64,000 bases of DNA from Urechis unicinctus (GCA_034190875.2 CM067348.1:41822778-41886777), one strand, 5' to 3'; positions 28,116-40,100 are shown, numbered from the stretch's first letter. Program-made: numbers and translations. Notes: generated from the sequence alone by a model not told the origin.

Positions 28116-28815
28116 GCCACGATTGTGCCACGTATATACAAGGAGATGTTGGCTAGATTCAGGACTGGGGTGACTCACACCCTGTCCCCACTGCTGCCCC
28201 ATGCAGACCAGTCCCTACCCCATGCAGACCAGTCCCCGCAAGCCAGTCCCCAGTCCCTACATCGCGTCTTGAGTTCAAGAAGACTAAGTGGGCTGTTAAA
28301 AACTATTTGCGTGGATGGGTTATGAATGTTCCTGAGTCTTACCCCTTGGCCACGATCTTATGATGTTTTTAAACGGCATGCGTCGGAAGATGCATAAAGT
28401 TTTGACTGGTGAGCTGGAAGAGCTAGGTGGAATCAAGTGTCAGTTTGCCCTTAAGGTAAGACTCTCCAAGCACGCCAATGATGACAGCTCTGAGAATGTT
28501 GAGCCTGTGTTGCGTAATAAGCAGCAGGTGGTTCTTTCCTCAGAGGACGTGGGCGTTGCGCTGGACCAGAGTGCTGTTAATATCCAAGAGCGGTTGGAGA
28601 AGTGGACCAGCCAAGGTACTGGCTGGGAGTTAGAAGCGGTCATAACTCTGTGGATTGATATTGCCAACTTTCAACCGTTGAAGTGTGGCTCCTACCTGCG
28701 ACTTCCGGCACTGGTGGCTAAGCAGGCCATCATAAACGTAAAGAACTGGGACGACTTGTGCATTGTATGGGCTATTGTAGCCGCTCTGCACCCAGTTGCC
28801 AAGTACCTACAGTGA
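28113..28815 (+). pseudogene. Polinton-like fossil: region preceding DNA polymerase B
   Basis: Carries LRLPALVAKQAIINVKNWDD followed by an IVWAIVAALHPVAKY segment. This INVKN..D...W....ALHP pattern is the region in front of the protein-primed polymerase in Polinton-like elements. The element is cut off shortly afterwards, so no polymerase core is present. Confidence 0.55.
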
Positions 28816-28842
28816 CCATCGAAATATTAATATTAATATAAT

Positions 28843-29152
28843 AGACTATGTTTAACGAATAGATCGTGAAGTTATAGAGATGATCTAGCAGCCAACATCA
28901 CAACTATTCTGAGCCGGGGTAAAGTGTATTGTATAAAGGGGATTTATATCGAACTTAACCTTATTCATCTTGTGTCAGAACGTATCTTGTTGATGAGCAT
29001 AGGCTCAATGTTCCCGAAACATACCAGATGTCTCTGCGATTTCAACAGTGACAGATATGAAGATGCATCTGATTTGTGTCAAATAACGACGAGAAGCAAT
29101 GTGGGACAGCAACGACGAGTGATCATTTAGTCAGAGATGTCCTGATGCCCAA
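28843..29152 (+). repeat. 310-bp inverted repeat, left copy
   Basis: The reverse complement is at 30,862-31,162, about 85-90 percent identical by eye. Both copies carry a frame with IYIELNLIHLVS and MFPKH-RCL-DFN, so the repeat may derive from a coding sequence. It directly abuts the right edge of the Polinton-like fossil. Confidence 0.85.
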
Positions 29153-30103
29153 TGAGGATATATTTTGTGCTAACCTAGTGCAATGTGATCAATGATATCA
29201 ATCTATATTTATATGGAGTAGAATAATTTGCCGCATTGGTATGGCGAAGTGGTTGATAATGTGAAATCTATGGCATTCTGTTTTATTTTTTTACAATTGA
29301 CAAATTATCATGTGCTATTTCATGATTTTACCAAGTGCAAGAATAAAAGTATAAAGGCAATTTGTATTTGTTATATTTTTGCACTGTGAGTAAATAGAAA
29401 ACATATGTTTATTAAATTAACCTTACCAATCTAACTGAGACAGTTTTCTTAGATCATGATTTGCTGCCAACTTAAGCTAAAACACTACGACTGTCACGGA
29501 AGTAGCGACACAAACAACGTTATGATCACATATTTTGGCAGTAAAAGACGCTTTGCTTCGGATCGCTGGGCTGTGTTATTGCTATAAGCAAGCAATTGAC
29601 CATGCTGTTTTCCACACGTTTAGAGTAAGAAAGCTTAGGAATTCTACCTAAATGTACATAAAGCCAATTAATAGCTGTGTTTCTGGTGTAAACAACTCCA
29701 CATATAGTACCAATTTATATCGAGCAGCAATAAGTGCAGCAGCTTAAAGAGTTCAGCATTAATGGATTCGTGGTCGGTGGTCTTGTTTGTTTGATACCTG
29801 GTTTACGAATGATAAAATGTCACTGAATGTGATTTGATATGACATAAACCAGCATGGCGTTGATGTATTGAATATCTGTATATCACTAAAGATATTTGTT
29901 TAATTATAAGCGATTGCAGTGTGTGTTTGGGTGAGAAATTGGCATGAGTATGTGTTCCACAATGGACTGTGAAAATACAAAACATGTTTATAACTTAAGT
30001 GCAACATGAATATGATGATATGAGTAATGAAAATTGCTTACGATTTCTCACAACTGCAACCCAGGGGAAACAAACAGGAAAGAACAACCATTTATCTTAG
30101 TCA
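29153..30103. other. gene-free stretch within the inverted repeat
   Basis: Only 29,945-30,045 was matched elsewhere: it resembles 45,624-45,715 and 51,070-51,150 (gtgttccac-atggactgtgaaaatacaa). No gene. Confidence 0.45.
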
Positions 30104-30800
30104 AGGTCCCCTAGCCTGATGGCTGCGGGCGCTGTTTACATGTTAATGATATTCAATAGTCTCGCCTTCAGGTCTAGGGGACCATAGTAGATTGAACTGG
30201 ACGGGCATCCCAGATTTGGGATGCTCCAATCACAAGCCGTGTCTCTCGGTCACTCTTGGTACTTTTGAGTCGTTGTCTCTCATTGGTCTATTCTACAAGT
30301 TCCGAAGAACTTGTCCATTGGGCCGAGTGATTTTTATGAGCCGGGCACACATTCTACAACACTCCGATTTGTTGTTTCACGCTGAGTGGCACCGTTTATC
30401 ACACAGTCGACGAGGAAGCAGACACACAGCTGGTTCTTTTTAACTGACTATCACGTAAACATACTATCGTGCAGCTACGCGATAAAAGCGCTGGTTGTAG
30501 TTCCAATTTGAACTTTTGAGACGCCGATAGTTCCAGAAGACCTTCAATGTGTTCTCATTGGATGCAGACCACTACAATGTCCATGACGTCACATGGAACC
30601 GAAGGGTGCGTATCACAAGCCAGTTTCATGAGCCAGGCGCAATTAAGGTCAATCCGGGTCACAACCTTTGTGTTGATTGGTCACGAAGATCAACGAACGT
30701 GTCTAATGAATATTCGGACGCGCCACTTTTAGACCTTGTCTGGCCGTAGACGCTAGGGCGAGAAAAAGTTTCAAAAATGAAAATACACTCAAAGCGAGTT
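30104..30800 (+). repeat. unclassified interspersed repeat, copy 1
   Basis: Shares with 56,546-57,227 the opening ggtcccctagcctg, gggatgctccaatcacaagccgtgtc (one or two changes), agccgggcacacattctacaac, and the closing gtgttctcatt. This copy lacks about 250 internal bases that the other has, but continues about 240 bases further. A short inverted pair, ggtcccctag and ctaggggacc, forms a 10-bp stem at 30,105-30,183. No coding recognised; a fragment of a larger element. Confidence 0.75.
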
Positions 30801-30861
30801 CCCCAACCATGACTCCTGCAAAGTGTCTCTGGATTCGTTAATTGACAAACTGCTGGCCAAA

Positions 30862-31162
30862 TTGGGCATCAGGACATCTCTGACTAGATGATCGCTCGTC
30901 ACTGCTGTACCACATCGCTTCTTGTCGTTATTTGACACAAATCAGATGCATCTTCATATTTGTCGTTGTTGAAATCGTAGAGACATCTGATATGTTTTGG
31001 GAACATTGAGCATATGCTCATCAACAAGATGCGTCCTGACACAAGATGAATAAGGTTAAGTTCGATATAAATCCCCCTTATACAATGCACTTTACACCGG
31101 TTCAGAATAGTTGTGATGCGGGCAGCTAGTTCATATCTATAACTACATGATCTATCCGTTAA
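30862..31162 (-). repeat. 310-bp inverted repeat, right copy
   Basis: Partner of 28,843-29,152. On the minus strand a 118-residue frame (30,899-31,255) runs through it and about 90 bases past its outer edge. No known family recognised. Confidence 0.85.
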
Positions 31163-31477
31163 ACATTCTCTAAAGTTAACAGGTGACCCGTTTGTTTGTT
31201 TCAAAAGCTGCTGCAAATTCATGTCGCAAATTGACCGCTGTTGCGTTTGTATCAATTATCTTAATTGAAAAGCAATGTTTCAGACGTTATTTTATGGATC
31301 TATTGCCAAGTTGAATCATTTAGTGTTTACACACTGCTTGTTTTTTCCCAAGCATAGCATAGACGATCCACTACCATCATATTAGAGAAGATCGAACGCG
31401 ATTTTGCCGTCAGACAAAGTTAAATATCAGGGATGACTAAACTGCTTCATAGACGAAACTGTGATGAATCACTTACC
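31163..31477. other. gene-free stretch
   Basis: Spacer between the 310-bp inverted repeat and a type A pseudogene. Nothing recognised. Confidence 0.4.
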
Positions 31478-32152
31478 ATTTTGAAGTTCATTTGACAATA
31501 TAGGCCTCTGGTAATTGTTGGTACGATGAATACAGTGATGGCGCCCAATATGGCAGGCCATAAACCTCTTCCGCTGTTAGTATTGCGGATCAAAGTCCAC
31601 TTTAATGGCAACAGAAGCATTTGAACAGTGAATGGATGACCACTTCACTGACAATATTGCCTTCAGGTATCTCGAAAGTCCCCGTCGAGAATATCACCGC
31701 GTGTTTTCTGCTCGTCCTCGACGGCTCTTTGAACAGACTTGTCTGCACTCATACCGAGCATAAATTTAAGCTCTGCTTGGTACGATTTATATAATCTCAC
31801 ATTAGCCCACGTTGATCGTAAAAGCTGCCGTTTATCTGCATTCCTTGTAGCAGAATGTACATAATAATACCAGTCCAAGGTTTGGTTAGAACAGAGTTCT
31901 GGGTTGTGCACCACGAATTGGATATCTAGCGGAAATTCATCAGCTGTAGATTTCAGTGACGAAGGTATCATCATGGTCGTATGTATCTGTTTTTCTTCTT
32001 TGATGTCAGAGCAGAGCCTTTTCTTGACATATCCTTTTGCGATATGATCCGTATGGTACTTGATATTCCTGACGACGTAAATGCCCATTAAAACGCTAGG
32101 AAAAAAAAAGCAAGGAGCACCACAGCAGCACGTCGAACCTTGTTAGTCATGG
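31478..32152 (-). pseudogene. type A GT31 pseudogene, 3' truncated
   Basis: Starts MTNKVRRAAVVLL at 32,152, but a run of nine T in the gene sense (near 32,100) shifts the frame in the anchor. It continues with YVVRNIKYHTDHIAKGY, LRSTWANVRLYKSYQAELKFMLGM and GDFRDT. A deletion of about 15 bases removes the YRNLT segment just after GDF-DT and, with one more base lost, ends the frame. The DxD region is degraded, and homology ends near the equivalent of GSYKL, so YPPYC and IDDVFLTG are missing. The YRNLT deletion is shared with the pseudogene at 37,755-38,345. Confidence 0.9.
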
Positions 32153-33259
32153 TAAATTGCAATGAGCAGCAATTGGAGTAGGCAGATCTAGATTGATTAA
32201 GGGCAGCATGAACGTACTGACAATTAGCTATTGATTTGCAATGGCAAAAAATGACAGTCGATCAACCGAAAATAACATAACAATTTGTGTCAGGACGCTA
32301 TGTTTACTTTGCAGTAATATTCTCTAATGAATGAGAACTACTCTTTAAAGTATTAAGCATTATCTAACGAATAGAACTACTCCATAAGCAATAAACATAT
32401 TTAACATATATAGAATACGCAGGTCACTGAGACTTAAATTAAGTTCTTGATAAACTACTTGTTAAAATCAATTACAGAGGAAGGAAGACTAAACATACCT
32501 TGACAATTAGATATTAGATATGAAAGAATTTGATATGAAAATATGACTGCCCCTTTACAATATATAAACCGTTTGCAAAATAGTGACGGGAAGTGAGAAT
32601 GGAACACTATCAAAATAATGTATATAAGTAAGTCTACACAACACGAAATACCAATTAAAGTATGCAGAAACAACTCAGTTACTCAGAAACCATAATTGCA
32701 ATGGCGCGAAAACATGATAATTATCGCTCATCGTTTATCCAACACATCTCTAACGACTAAATGCATTTATGAATTTTAAGTAAAGCGACAGGCAGGTATA
32801 ACACAACATATACAATCATTTGGCAGATACCTTTGTATTCATATGCATATCTTTGATTATATTGTTCGTAAAGGTTCACAACTGCTGCGTTCGCTTCTGC
32901 TTTTTTTTTGTTTCACCAAAATATAGTTTAATTTTCACTGTGTTCATTCTTCAAAACATGGGAATCTTAATCATGACAAACACATCTTGAAATTGAAGAT
33001 TTAACACCAAATAGAATGTATAATAACTAAACTATGCCTCACATTAAGAAACATAACCAGAATGCCTGGAACTACTTTATGAATACTTAGAGCGTAACGT
33101 TACATAAGCGGTAAGTATCGCTGAAACAGTTGAACGGAAGATACCGAAGTAGGGTCTCCGAAGCATTATCGCTTAACCCGCCATGCTATTTTCGCGGGTG
33201 TGGATAGAGCAAACATTATGCAAGAAGCCGAACATCTTGACATGGAGCTACGGCACTCA
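32153..33259. other. 5' flank and spacer
   Basis: 32,153-32,240 is the conserved type A 5' flank. 32,455-32,673 is a diverged copy of the segment found upstream of type B genes, although no type B gene follows here. The rest shows nothing recognisable. Confidence 0.5.
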
Positions 33260-36130
33260 CACAATATAATTGTTAATCTTTGACACAGCTAACAATCATT
33301 TGATAATTTGTTAAATGTTGATGCAGATTGATACAACAATTGATAGAAAAATGACAAATATGGACATCAATTCACAAGTCAAACTTAATGCATCAACTAC
33401 TCATTAATAGTCCATGCGTCAGGCAATATGTTGTTAGTCTTATCAGCAGTAAACATAGTTTTCAGTGTTTTCCATTAGGTCAACCATCCATTTTGGTAGA
33501 GCTAACTATTAATTGTGCAGTGAAATTCAGCGTGGTAGGATCGGTTTTCCATCCCCAATAGTCTTAGCACCAAGATTTTAATCACTATCTTGTTTGTGGT
33601 TAAACACAAATGTTGCTATGACAGAATTGTTTTTCCAAGGGCCGCAGAAACTCAAGTCATATCTTGAAACTGAACACATTGTCTTGCAACTTGTAACAAG
33701 TTGGTAACGAATACAATACATTGTAGGTGAAGGTAATTTGCTCGATTTTAATGTATTTCAAATGAAGTTCGCCTAGGATTCAAAATGTACTTGAAACATG
33801 TTATAAAAACATAATTAAATTTGCTTTCAAATCGTTATTTGAACAGCGTTTCAGTTATTATAATCTGATTGCTACCCATTATTCATATTTCCAAAGTGCA
33901 GTCTAAACCAAACAAGCCATTTAATTCAGGTCAATGAGCAGTGTACGGTTAAGCCTTCATTCAGATTGACTTGTGCTGTTACATGTTTTTAGTCAAAGAC
34001 ATAATAGGAGGTCAATCATGATAGAATAACGTTTTAAACTAGAACATATTCAATCTGGAATATAGCCACATATATGACTTAAATCCAAAGATTGCGTTTC
34101 TTCTGTTCTTGCAAATAATGATTTATTTTGTTCGTTGACTCGAGAAGTTACTAATCTACTTTAAGTTATTGCTGTTATTCAAAACTTTGCCGTAGGACAA
34201 TGTTCCAAGACAGTATACTTGATTTAATACAAACAGTTTAAAAGCATTCCTCGATGGCATACTCGCACGTTGGGTATCCCCAGCAGACCTCTATAATGAA
34301 TGGACTGTTGTTTAATATTTCAGCTGACAAAGCATTACACAATTCAGATGTTATGGACTAAGCCTGACTGCAATAACCTCATTTGAAATGGGTGGCTGTA
34401 GCCATATGGAATATGTCATGCTGTATCTAAAGTCTCATTGGTCACCAGATTAATTGTGCTTTTATTTCTAATTAACAGCCCACAGCCTGTAAAATCTGTA
34501 TATAAACTGGACAAGACTACTAGATGTGAGCCATGCACGGACGGACTGATGCTTGGCCATGCATCTTGGTCAACCATGGGGAGCCTGCAGAATTGTTTCG
34601 CCAATATAACCTACATTATGACATTGCAACCTTTGTTGGTGTGACGTTACATGACGTGAATACACTGCAAAGAAAATAGCAAGTAAACCATCTTATAGCT
34701 AAAGGAAACGATATGTTTTTGTCGAAATTCAAATAAGAAAATATGCAGCCTCAACCAAAGACTACAGTTTAAGTTATAATGATAATGCTAGAAATAGAAA
34801 TCATAGCCAAAAGCAGTGTTTCTAACTCACATGCCTTATTGATTTGCTCATTACTTTGTCTGAACCTTGACTCTTAGTCAGAGACTGAGGATGCGCATCT
34901 GGCGTCAAAGCATTCATCATGTTGCAATCTGAGCCTATGCGATCGGCTTATCCTTCCATAAATAAGCAAACATCAGACTATTGACGTTTGTTACAAAGTG
35001 AACATATCTGGCTCCCACAAAAATCAGCCATGGCAGTCATATAATCAGATTCAGACACTTCGTCTTTAATTCTAGTAGTTCTGTTGCATGCGATGCATGT
35101 GTAAATTTCATGTCTCACGTAAATCATAGTTCCTCTTTGAAAAAGACGATGCATTGATGTTCCTTTTTGTAAATAACGATGAGTTGAAGTTCCTCTTTGC
35201 AAATTAGGCTGGGCTGATTATTGTATTGCAATAGATATTGACTTTTATCAGAAAGTTGTAAAATAACATTCAAAAGCTTTTATGTATCCGTATTCAAATT
35301 TAACAGTGCAGACACAAGATAACTGTTATCATTATCATTTGCTGCAATTGCATTCATTGCTGTTCTCACATTTTGCCTGAAATAATGTTCCCTTTAATGA
35401 TGACCATTTACGCACGCTTTGCAATGCATGATATATAGCATTCATATATTGCTGAAATATCTTTTGATTGGCTTCCCTATAAGTCACTAGCTTCCGCATG
35501 TTCGTCATTCCGACAGTAACTAATCAGTTATTGAACATCTTCTGTGCAAGTTTTATGTAAAGCCACATTAACATTTGGTCCTTCATTCCAATAGAAGCGT
35601 TCTCTTGCTCAAGGCCATGACCAAAGGTTACCATCTCCAGCGAAACAGCTGTTTATTCTGCGATCTTCGGATACTTTATGTGATGTACTGTTTTACCCTG
35701 ACGAAAATATAATGCTTTCATATTATTAATGTGATGTACTGTTTGTTTTACTCTGACAAAAACATAATACTCACAGATACTCTAGTACGGTTGTGAATGT
35801 TCTTGTGTCTGGTCTCATTTGGCGTGTCTGGTCTTTCCCGGGCGTGTTACATGTCGTATCTGGTCTCACTTGGCGTGTATGGTCTCACTTAGCGTGTCTG
35901 GTCTCACATGACTCATCTAGTCTCACATGGCGTGTCTTGTCTCACTTGGCGTGTCTTGTCTCACTTGGCGTGTCTAGTCTCACATGGCGCATCTAGTCTC
36001 ACATGGCGTGTCTGGTCTCACTTGGTGTGTCTGGTCTCAATTGGCGTGTCTGGTCTCAATTGGTGTGTCTGGTCTCACTTGGCGTATCTAGTCTCACATG
36101 GCGTATCTAGTCTCACTTTGCGTGTCTCAC
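33260..36130 (+). repeat. duplicon copy without intact genes
   Basis: Diverged direct copy of right-arm sequence and inverted copy of left-arm sequence. 33,260-33,700 matches 41,343-41,720; 33,880-34,060 matches the reverse complement of 14,100-14,270; 34,841-36,130 matches 61,674-63,300, including the type A 5' flank remnant at 34,850-34,985 and the 19-bp minisatellite. No type A or type B coding is left. Confidence 0.7.
35800..36130 (+). repeat. 19-bp minisatellite
   Basis: About 17 units of tggtctcacttggcgtgtc with variants (acatggcgtatc, caattggtgtgtc). Same unit as 10,573-10,935 and 63,190-63,430. Confidence 0.93.
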
Positions 36131-37754
36131 ATCAAAACCCTTCTTGGACATGAATTAAGCAGTCAGGGCATCTTCTCTAGTCTGCAGGTAAGGATATCAC
36201 ATGCGTGACATCAATCTTTTTATGCCAAACGCAAGGCTTTCTTGGAAGTGAATTATGCACGCTAACTAGTTCGGTTATTCATTGTAGAGTGTGCCAAAGT
36301 TATTAACTCAACCAGTGCTTAAATGACATTGTATGAATACCCTGCGTGTTATTTTGTAAGGAAATAATCCATCGAAAGATAAGGAAGAGTGCAAATTAAG
36401 TTTTACGTCTAGGAATACGTAAATTAAAACGCACACATTGACAGATTATACTTGATCATTAATCTGTGGTAGTAGTCTGTTAAAGCAAGGAAGCAATAAG
36501 CGTAATGTTATGATATCATTATGCTACGTATAGTCTTCACTGATACGCAAAATATGACGTTAGTCAGGGCTCCAAAGGGTTCCTGGACCCCAATGTGAAA
36601 TGCCCAAGCATCCTAGCTAGGTAATCAGGGGTTCATAGCAGATTCGAAGATTCAAAATATGACCTTAGTGACACACACATCCACACAACAGAGTATTGTG
36701 TATTTGCAGCTGACGATTAAGGTAGCCAAGACATACCTGATTCTGATGACGGCTTTTGCGCCGGTATAAAAGTAGATCAGACGTTATTCCCATCTATTTG
36801 ACCTGAAATTGAGTTGCATTCAAAAGGTTTAATCAATATAAATTGATTTAGCACTAGTGTGCTTGTGACATGTATGGACCTGGTATTTACCTGTACTTAG
36901 ACGATTTGCATAATCAAATAAATCTCCTGCAGTTTGTATCAATTACGCCGCAAAATGGCATATCATTACAGAATGAAATCGATTGCATTTTAGATAATGA
37001 ATTCCGAGAGTTATCCTTCTTGCATATCCATGCTTCTTCTCCTGCCAACTACATGCAACGCAGCGGCCCGAACGTCAATGCCAATTACAAGCTGTCACAA
37101 AACAGTCATTATATATGGGGCTTGTTCGCTTTCAGACTGAAATCCGGCAATCCGGCATTTGGATTATTCTCGCGTCAGCACGACGCATGCTGAATTGACA
37201 AGTTGGTCGAAGCCGCCCAAGAATTGTATTTAGTAATCATTTATTAACGGGTAAATTAAAGATCCAGTAAAGCATTGAACCAATAATTAATCGTTTTGTC
37301 CACAAGTTTACACTCGCATAAAGCCCCGTCTCTATCCTCAAACCTTTCCCCCTATTCCCTACAGCTGTTTGGGAAACATGGATGATAAAATTTGAGACCT
37401 AGTATATCACTTCGTGACAGAAAAATCCCCCTGAACCCTTTCGCTTATTTGCAGCTGTTAATACTCTCTGCAGTATGGCTGCTATGACGCACATGTAGCA
37501 TATAAATTGCAACATATTGTACTGTATGTTTATAGACGATGCAGTTCGTTCTTAATGGTGTGGGTGCTGTCTGCAATAAACAGTTAGACGCCCCAGTGGG
37601 GAAGTTAACCTAATTCTTAGCAAGCCCAAACAGCGCATTGATACGGCATTCAGTCAAGGGTTCTTTGTGCCGCCATTGCGAAACTGCGAAAGCGAAAATA
37701 CTTCGCCCTAAGCCCATCTGGGAGTTCTCTCCTACAGGCCATCAACATCATATT
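36131..37754. other. stretch without a supportable gene
   Basis: Apparently unique sequence within the window. A 107-residue open frame at 36,870-37,193 (start MYGPGIYLYLDDLHNQ) has no recognised motif and no duplicate; the evidence is too thin to call it a gene. Confidence 0.35.
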
Positions 37755-38345
37755 TCCGTTGTTAGTATTGCGGATCACAGTAGCAATTTTGAATATGTCA
37801 CCAAAGGCATCGTCGTCCGCTTAAATTGACAACAGGAGCGTTTGATCAGTGAATGGACACCCACTTCACTGACATTATTGCCTTCAAGGTATCTAGAAAG
37901 TCCCCTTGGACAATATCACCGCATGTTTTCTGCTCATCCTCTACAGCTCTTTGAACAGACTTGTTTGTGGTCATACCGAGCATAAATACAAGCTCTGTTT
38001 GGTAAGATTTAAATAATATCACATTAGCCCACGTTGATCGTAAAAGCTGCCTTCTATCTGCATTCCTTGTAGCAGAATGTACATAAACAATCCAGTCCAA
38101 GGTTTTGTTCGAACATAGTTCTGGGTTGTGCATCACGAATTGAATATCAGACGAATAAATCATCAGCTGTAGATTTCAGTGACGAAGGTATCATCGTCGT
38201 CGTATGTATCTTTTTTTCTTCTTTGATGTAAGAGCAGAGCCTCTTCTCGACATACCCTTTTTCGATTGGATCCTCATGATGCTTGATATTCCTGACCATG
38301 TAAATGCCCCAATAAATCACTAGGAACAAAGTCAAGGAGCATAGA
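37755..38345 (-). pseudogene. type A GT31 pseudogene, both ends missing
   Basis: Keeps WGIYMVRNIKHHEDPIEKGY, the stem, LRSTWANVILFKSYQTELVFMLGM, GDIVQGDFLDT and KAIMSVKWVSIH. The start codon and anchor are lost to a deletion that joins aaggagca to the tagacgattaggt of the 5' flank. One extra base at about 38,155 (DDL-PPDIQF region) shifts the frame. A 15-base deletion removes YRNLT after GDFLDT, as in the 31,478-32,152 copy. Homology ends just beyond the DxD region. Confidence 0.9.
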
Positions 38346-38360
38346 ATAGACGATTAGGTC

Positions 38361-38640
38361 ACGGGTGTTATTTGTGCATGGTCTTGGTTGTTGGTTGTTT
38401 TGGCTCTGGGGCGCGTTTTGGCTGGTTTGGCTTGTTTTGTCTGTTTGGGCTGGGATGGCTGTTTTTTTCTGTTTGGGCTGGTTTTGTCTGTTTTGGCGGA
38501 TTTGGCTCGTTTGGTTGGTTTGGCTGGTTTTCGCTGTTGGGTTTTGTTTGTTGGAGAATCTGGAGGAAGGCTTGTTTTGGGTTTCAATGTCCTACAATTT
38601 TGTCTCTCCATATGGTCCCTTAAATTACGGTTTCTCTAAT
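38361..38640. repeat. G/T-rich low-complexity tract
   Basis: Irregular repeats of ggcttgttttg, tgtttgggctgg and ggctggttttg. The reverse strand gives a lysine-proline-threonine-rich frame (38,354-38,611) that mirrors the base composition. Not supported as a gene. Confidence 0.6.
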
Positions 38641-38699
38641 GGGACCTCTTTAGCAATAATGGTTACAACCCAGGCTTTCACTTAATACTGTGTCAATGA

Positions 38700-40094
38700 T
38701 TTTGCGGTTATGTTCCTCAAGCCTGCATAGTGCATCTACTATTGATTTACTTGGGACAACGAGCCCTGCCTTTGCACTTTGTATTTCTTCTGGCGAACAA
38801 AATCATATTCAGGGTATATTATTGACTACATAAATTTGTTTCTGTATGTTGCACACAACTTTTCCATTAATTTCATGGCAAAATAGTCAGAAACATTTGC
38901 AAGAATATTCACTTAATTGTTGGAAAGGCCTTTGTCAATTCAAGCAGTTAATTGCGGCGCAGAAATGCCCTTTTATGTTTGACTTCCAATCAGACATACT
39001 CGCAAGTCATAAAGAATCACATGCATTGGGAAGACAAAGTACACGTATCCTCTTCGACCATCTTTGAATCGCTCTGTTACAGTGACTTTGGCGAGGAAGA
39101 TGGTTTATATCCATCCATACCGAGACTGTTATAGCTATTTTATCAGATAGACATATCTACCAATTTGATGTCCACTGGCAATCCTGACATGTTCCTCTCT
39201 CAGTCTCTGCGTTATGCAATGTTTCCACTATTAAATTAGTCGTATTATGCTTATAAAACACAAATGTCACGCAGGTCAATTAGACTCAAATCTTGTTAAA
39301 AACATTAACAGAGCAAGAAAGACAAAATATACCTTCAGCGTCTGGAAGAACAATACATGGAAATATAACGGCCCCTTTACGTTATATATAAACCTTTGGC
39401 AATGGTAACAGGAGAAGTGAGAGTGCAGAGCCATTATTAAAAATATATCAATGTAAAAAACACGCATTTTATCAGCCTGTCAGCTGATCTTATGCGGCAA
39501 CCTCTGTTTGAGTTTCTCACTGGACCATATGTGAGTTATTGGATGGGGTGGGGGTGGCATTTAATTATGGAAAGATCCCAATAACGTGTGACTATGGGTC
39601 CGTGTAACATCCTGGTCCGCCACGCGTTGACAACCGCTTTGTGGAAAGACGATGAATGTATCGGATCAATAGTCCAATGTGCTTTTGTTGATTTTACCAT
39701 ATCGCTATGTATTTAAACAATGCTTAATATCCTGGTGTATTTTGATCCCTTTCAGAAGCCTTACCACAAATAAACCGCACCCGCACTGATAATACCGCTT
39801 GTTGCTCACCAAATACGTAATACATGTGATTAATTACACTGGTACAAAGCAGTCTTGATGTTCTTTAGGTAAACGTAGGTTTGTTAAATTCATAACACAT
39901 CAGGCCCTATCAATGACACGCATATCAGTTGCAAATGTCATATGATACCTACAAAAAGACTTTGTGGACAAGCAATTTAACGATCAGTCTTGCACAAAGA
40001 TGGACTGCTTAATCACTATCTGGGTAAAACGTGAATCATGAATGGAGCCAGCTGTATCAAATGCATAGTGTTGACTACCTGGTTTCTGGCAGAC
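38700..40094. other. upstream duplicon of a type B gene
   Basis: 38,990-39,240 matches 48,435-48,620 and 53,851-54,036. 39,276-39,500 is the conserved segment upstream of type B genes. 39,535-39,880 matches 16,320-16,600 inverted. 39,880-40,080 is also present before the gene at 54,848. No separate gene. Confidence 0.6.
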
Positions 40095-40100
40095 TATAAA
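40095..40100 (+). promoter_or_regulatory. TATA box of type B gene
   Basis: TATAAA within gcagactataaatggggcgg, 36 bases before the ATG at 40,136. The whole stretch from here to the ATG is the same at 54,807-54,848. With initiation about 25-30 bases downstream, the leader would be only about 10 bases. Confidence 0.7.

Larger units (their letters stand above)
20230..28842. mobile_element. Polinton-like (adintovirus-like) fossil, truncated
   Basis: About 8.6 kb with a gene style unlike the surroundings: compact, less AT-rich, genes on both strands. Recognisable parts are a double-jelly-roll type major capsid protein, a packaging ATPase, a fibre-like protein, several conserved proteins of the same element class, and the region next to the protein-primed DNA polymerase. 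The polymerase core, integrase and protease were not found. The left edge lies inside a type A pseudogene. The right edge gives way to an unrelated 310-bp inverted repeat. No terminal inverted repeat or target duplication was found. The element is broken, with roughly ten or more breaks, so it is well past its active life, but its proteins are still readable, which suggests moderate age. Assignment to Polinton/adintovirus rather than a related Polinton-like virus group is from memory of the protein families. Confidence 0.75.

Noticed and set aside
35800-36130. Possible CRISPR-like array
   Set aside because: Units are contiguous and only 19 bases long with no spacers; this is a tandem minisatellite in an animal genome.
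36870-37193. A 107-residue open frame starting MYGPGIYLYL
   Set aside because: No motif, no duplicate and no flanking signal; such a length can occur by chance.
38354-38611. A lysine- and proline-rich frame on the minus strand
   Set aside because: It mirrors a G/T-rich low-complexity repeat and has no conserved copy.
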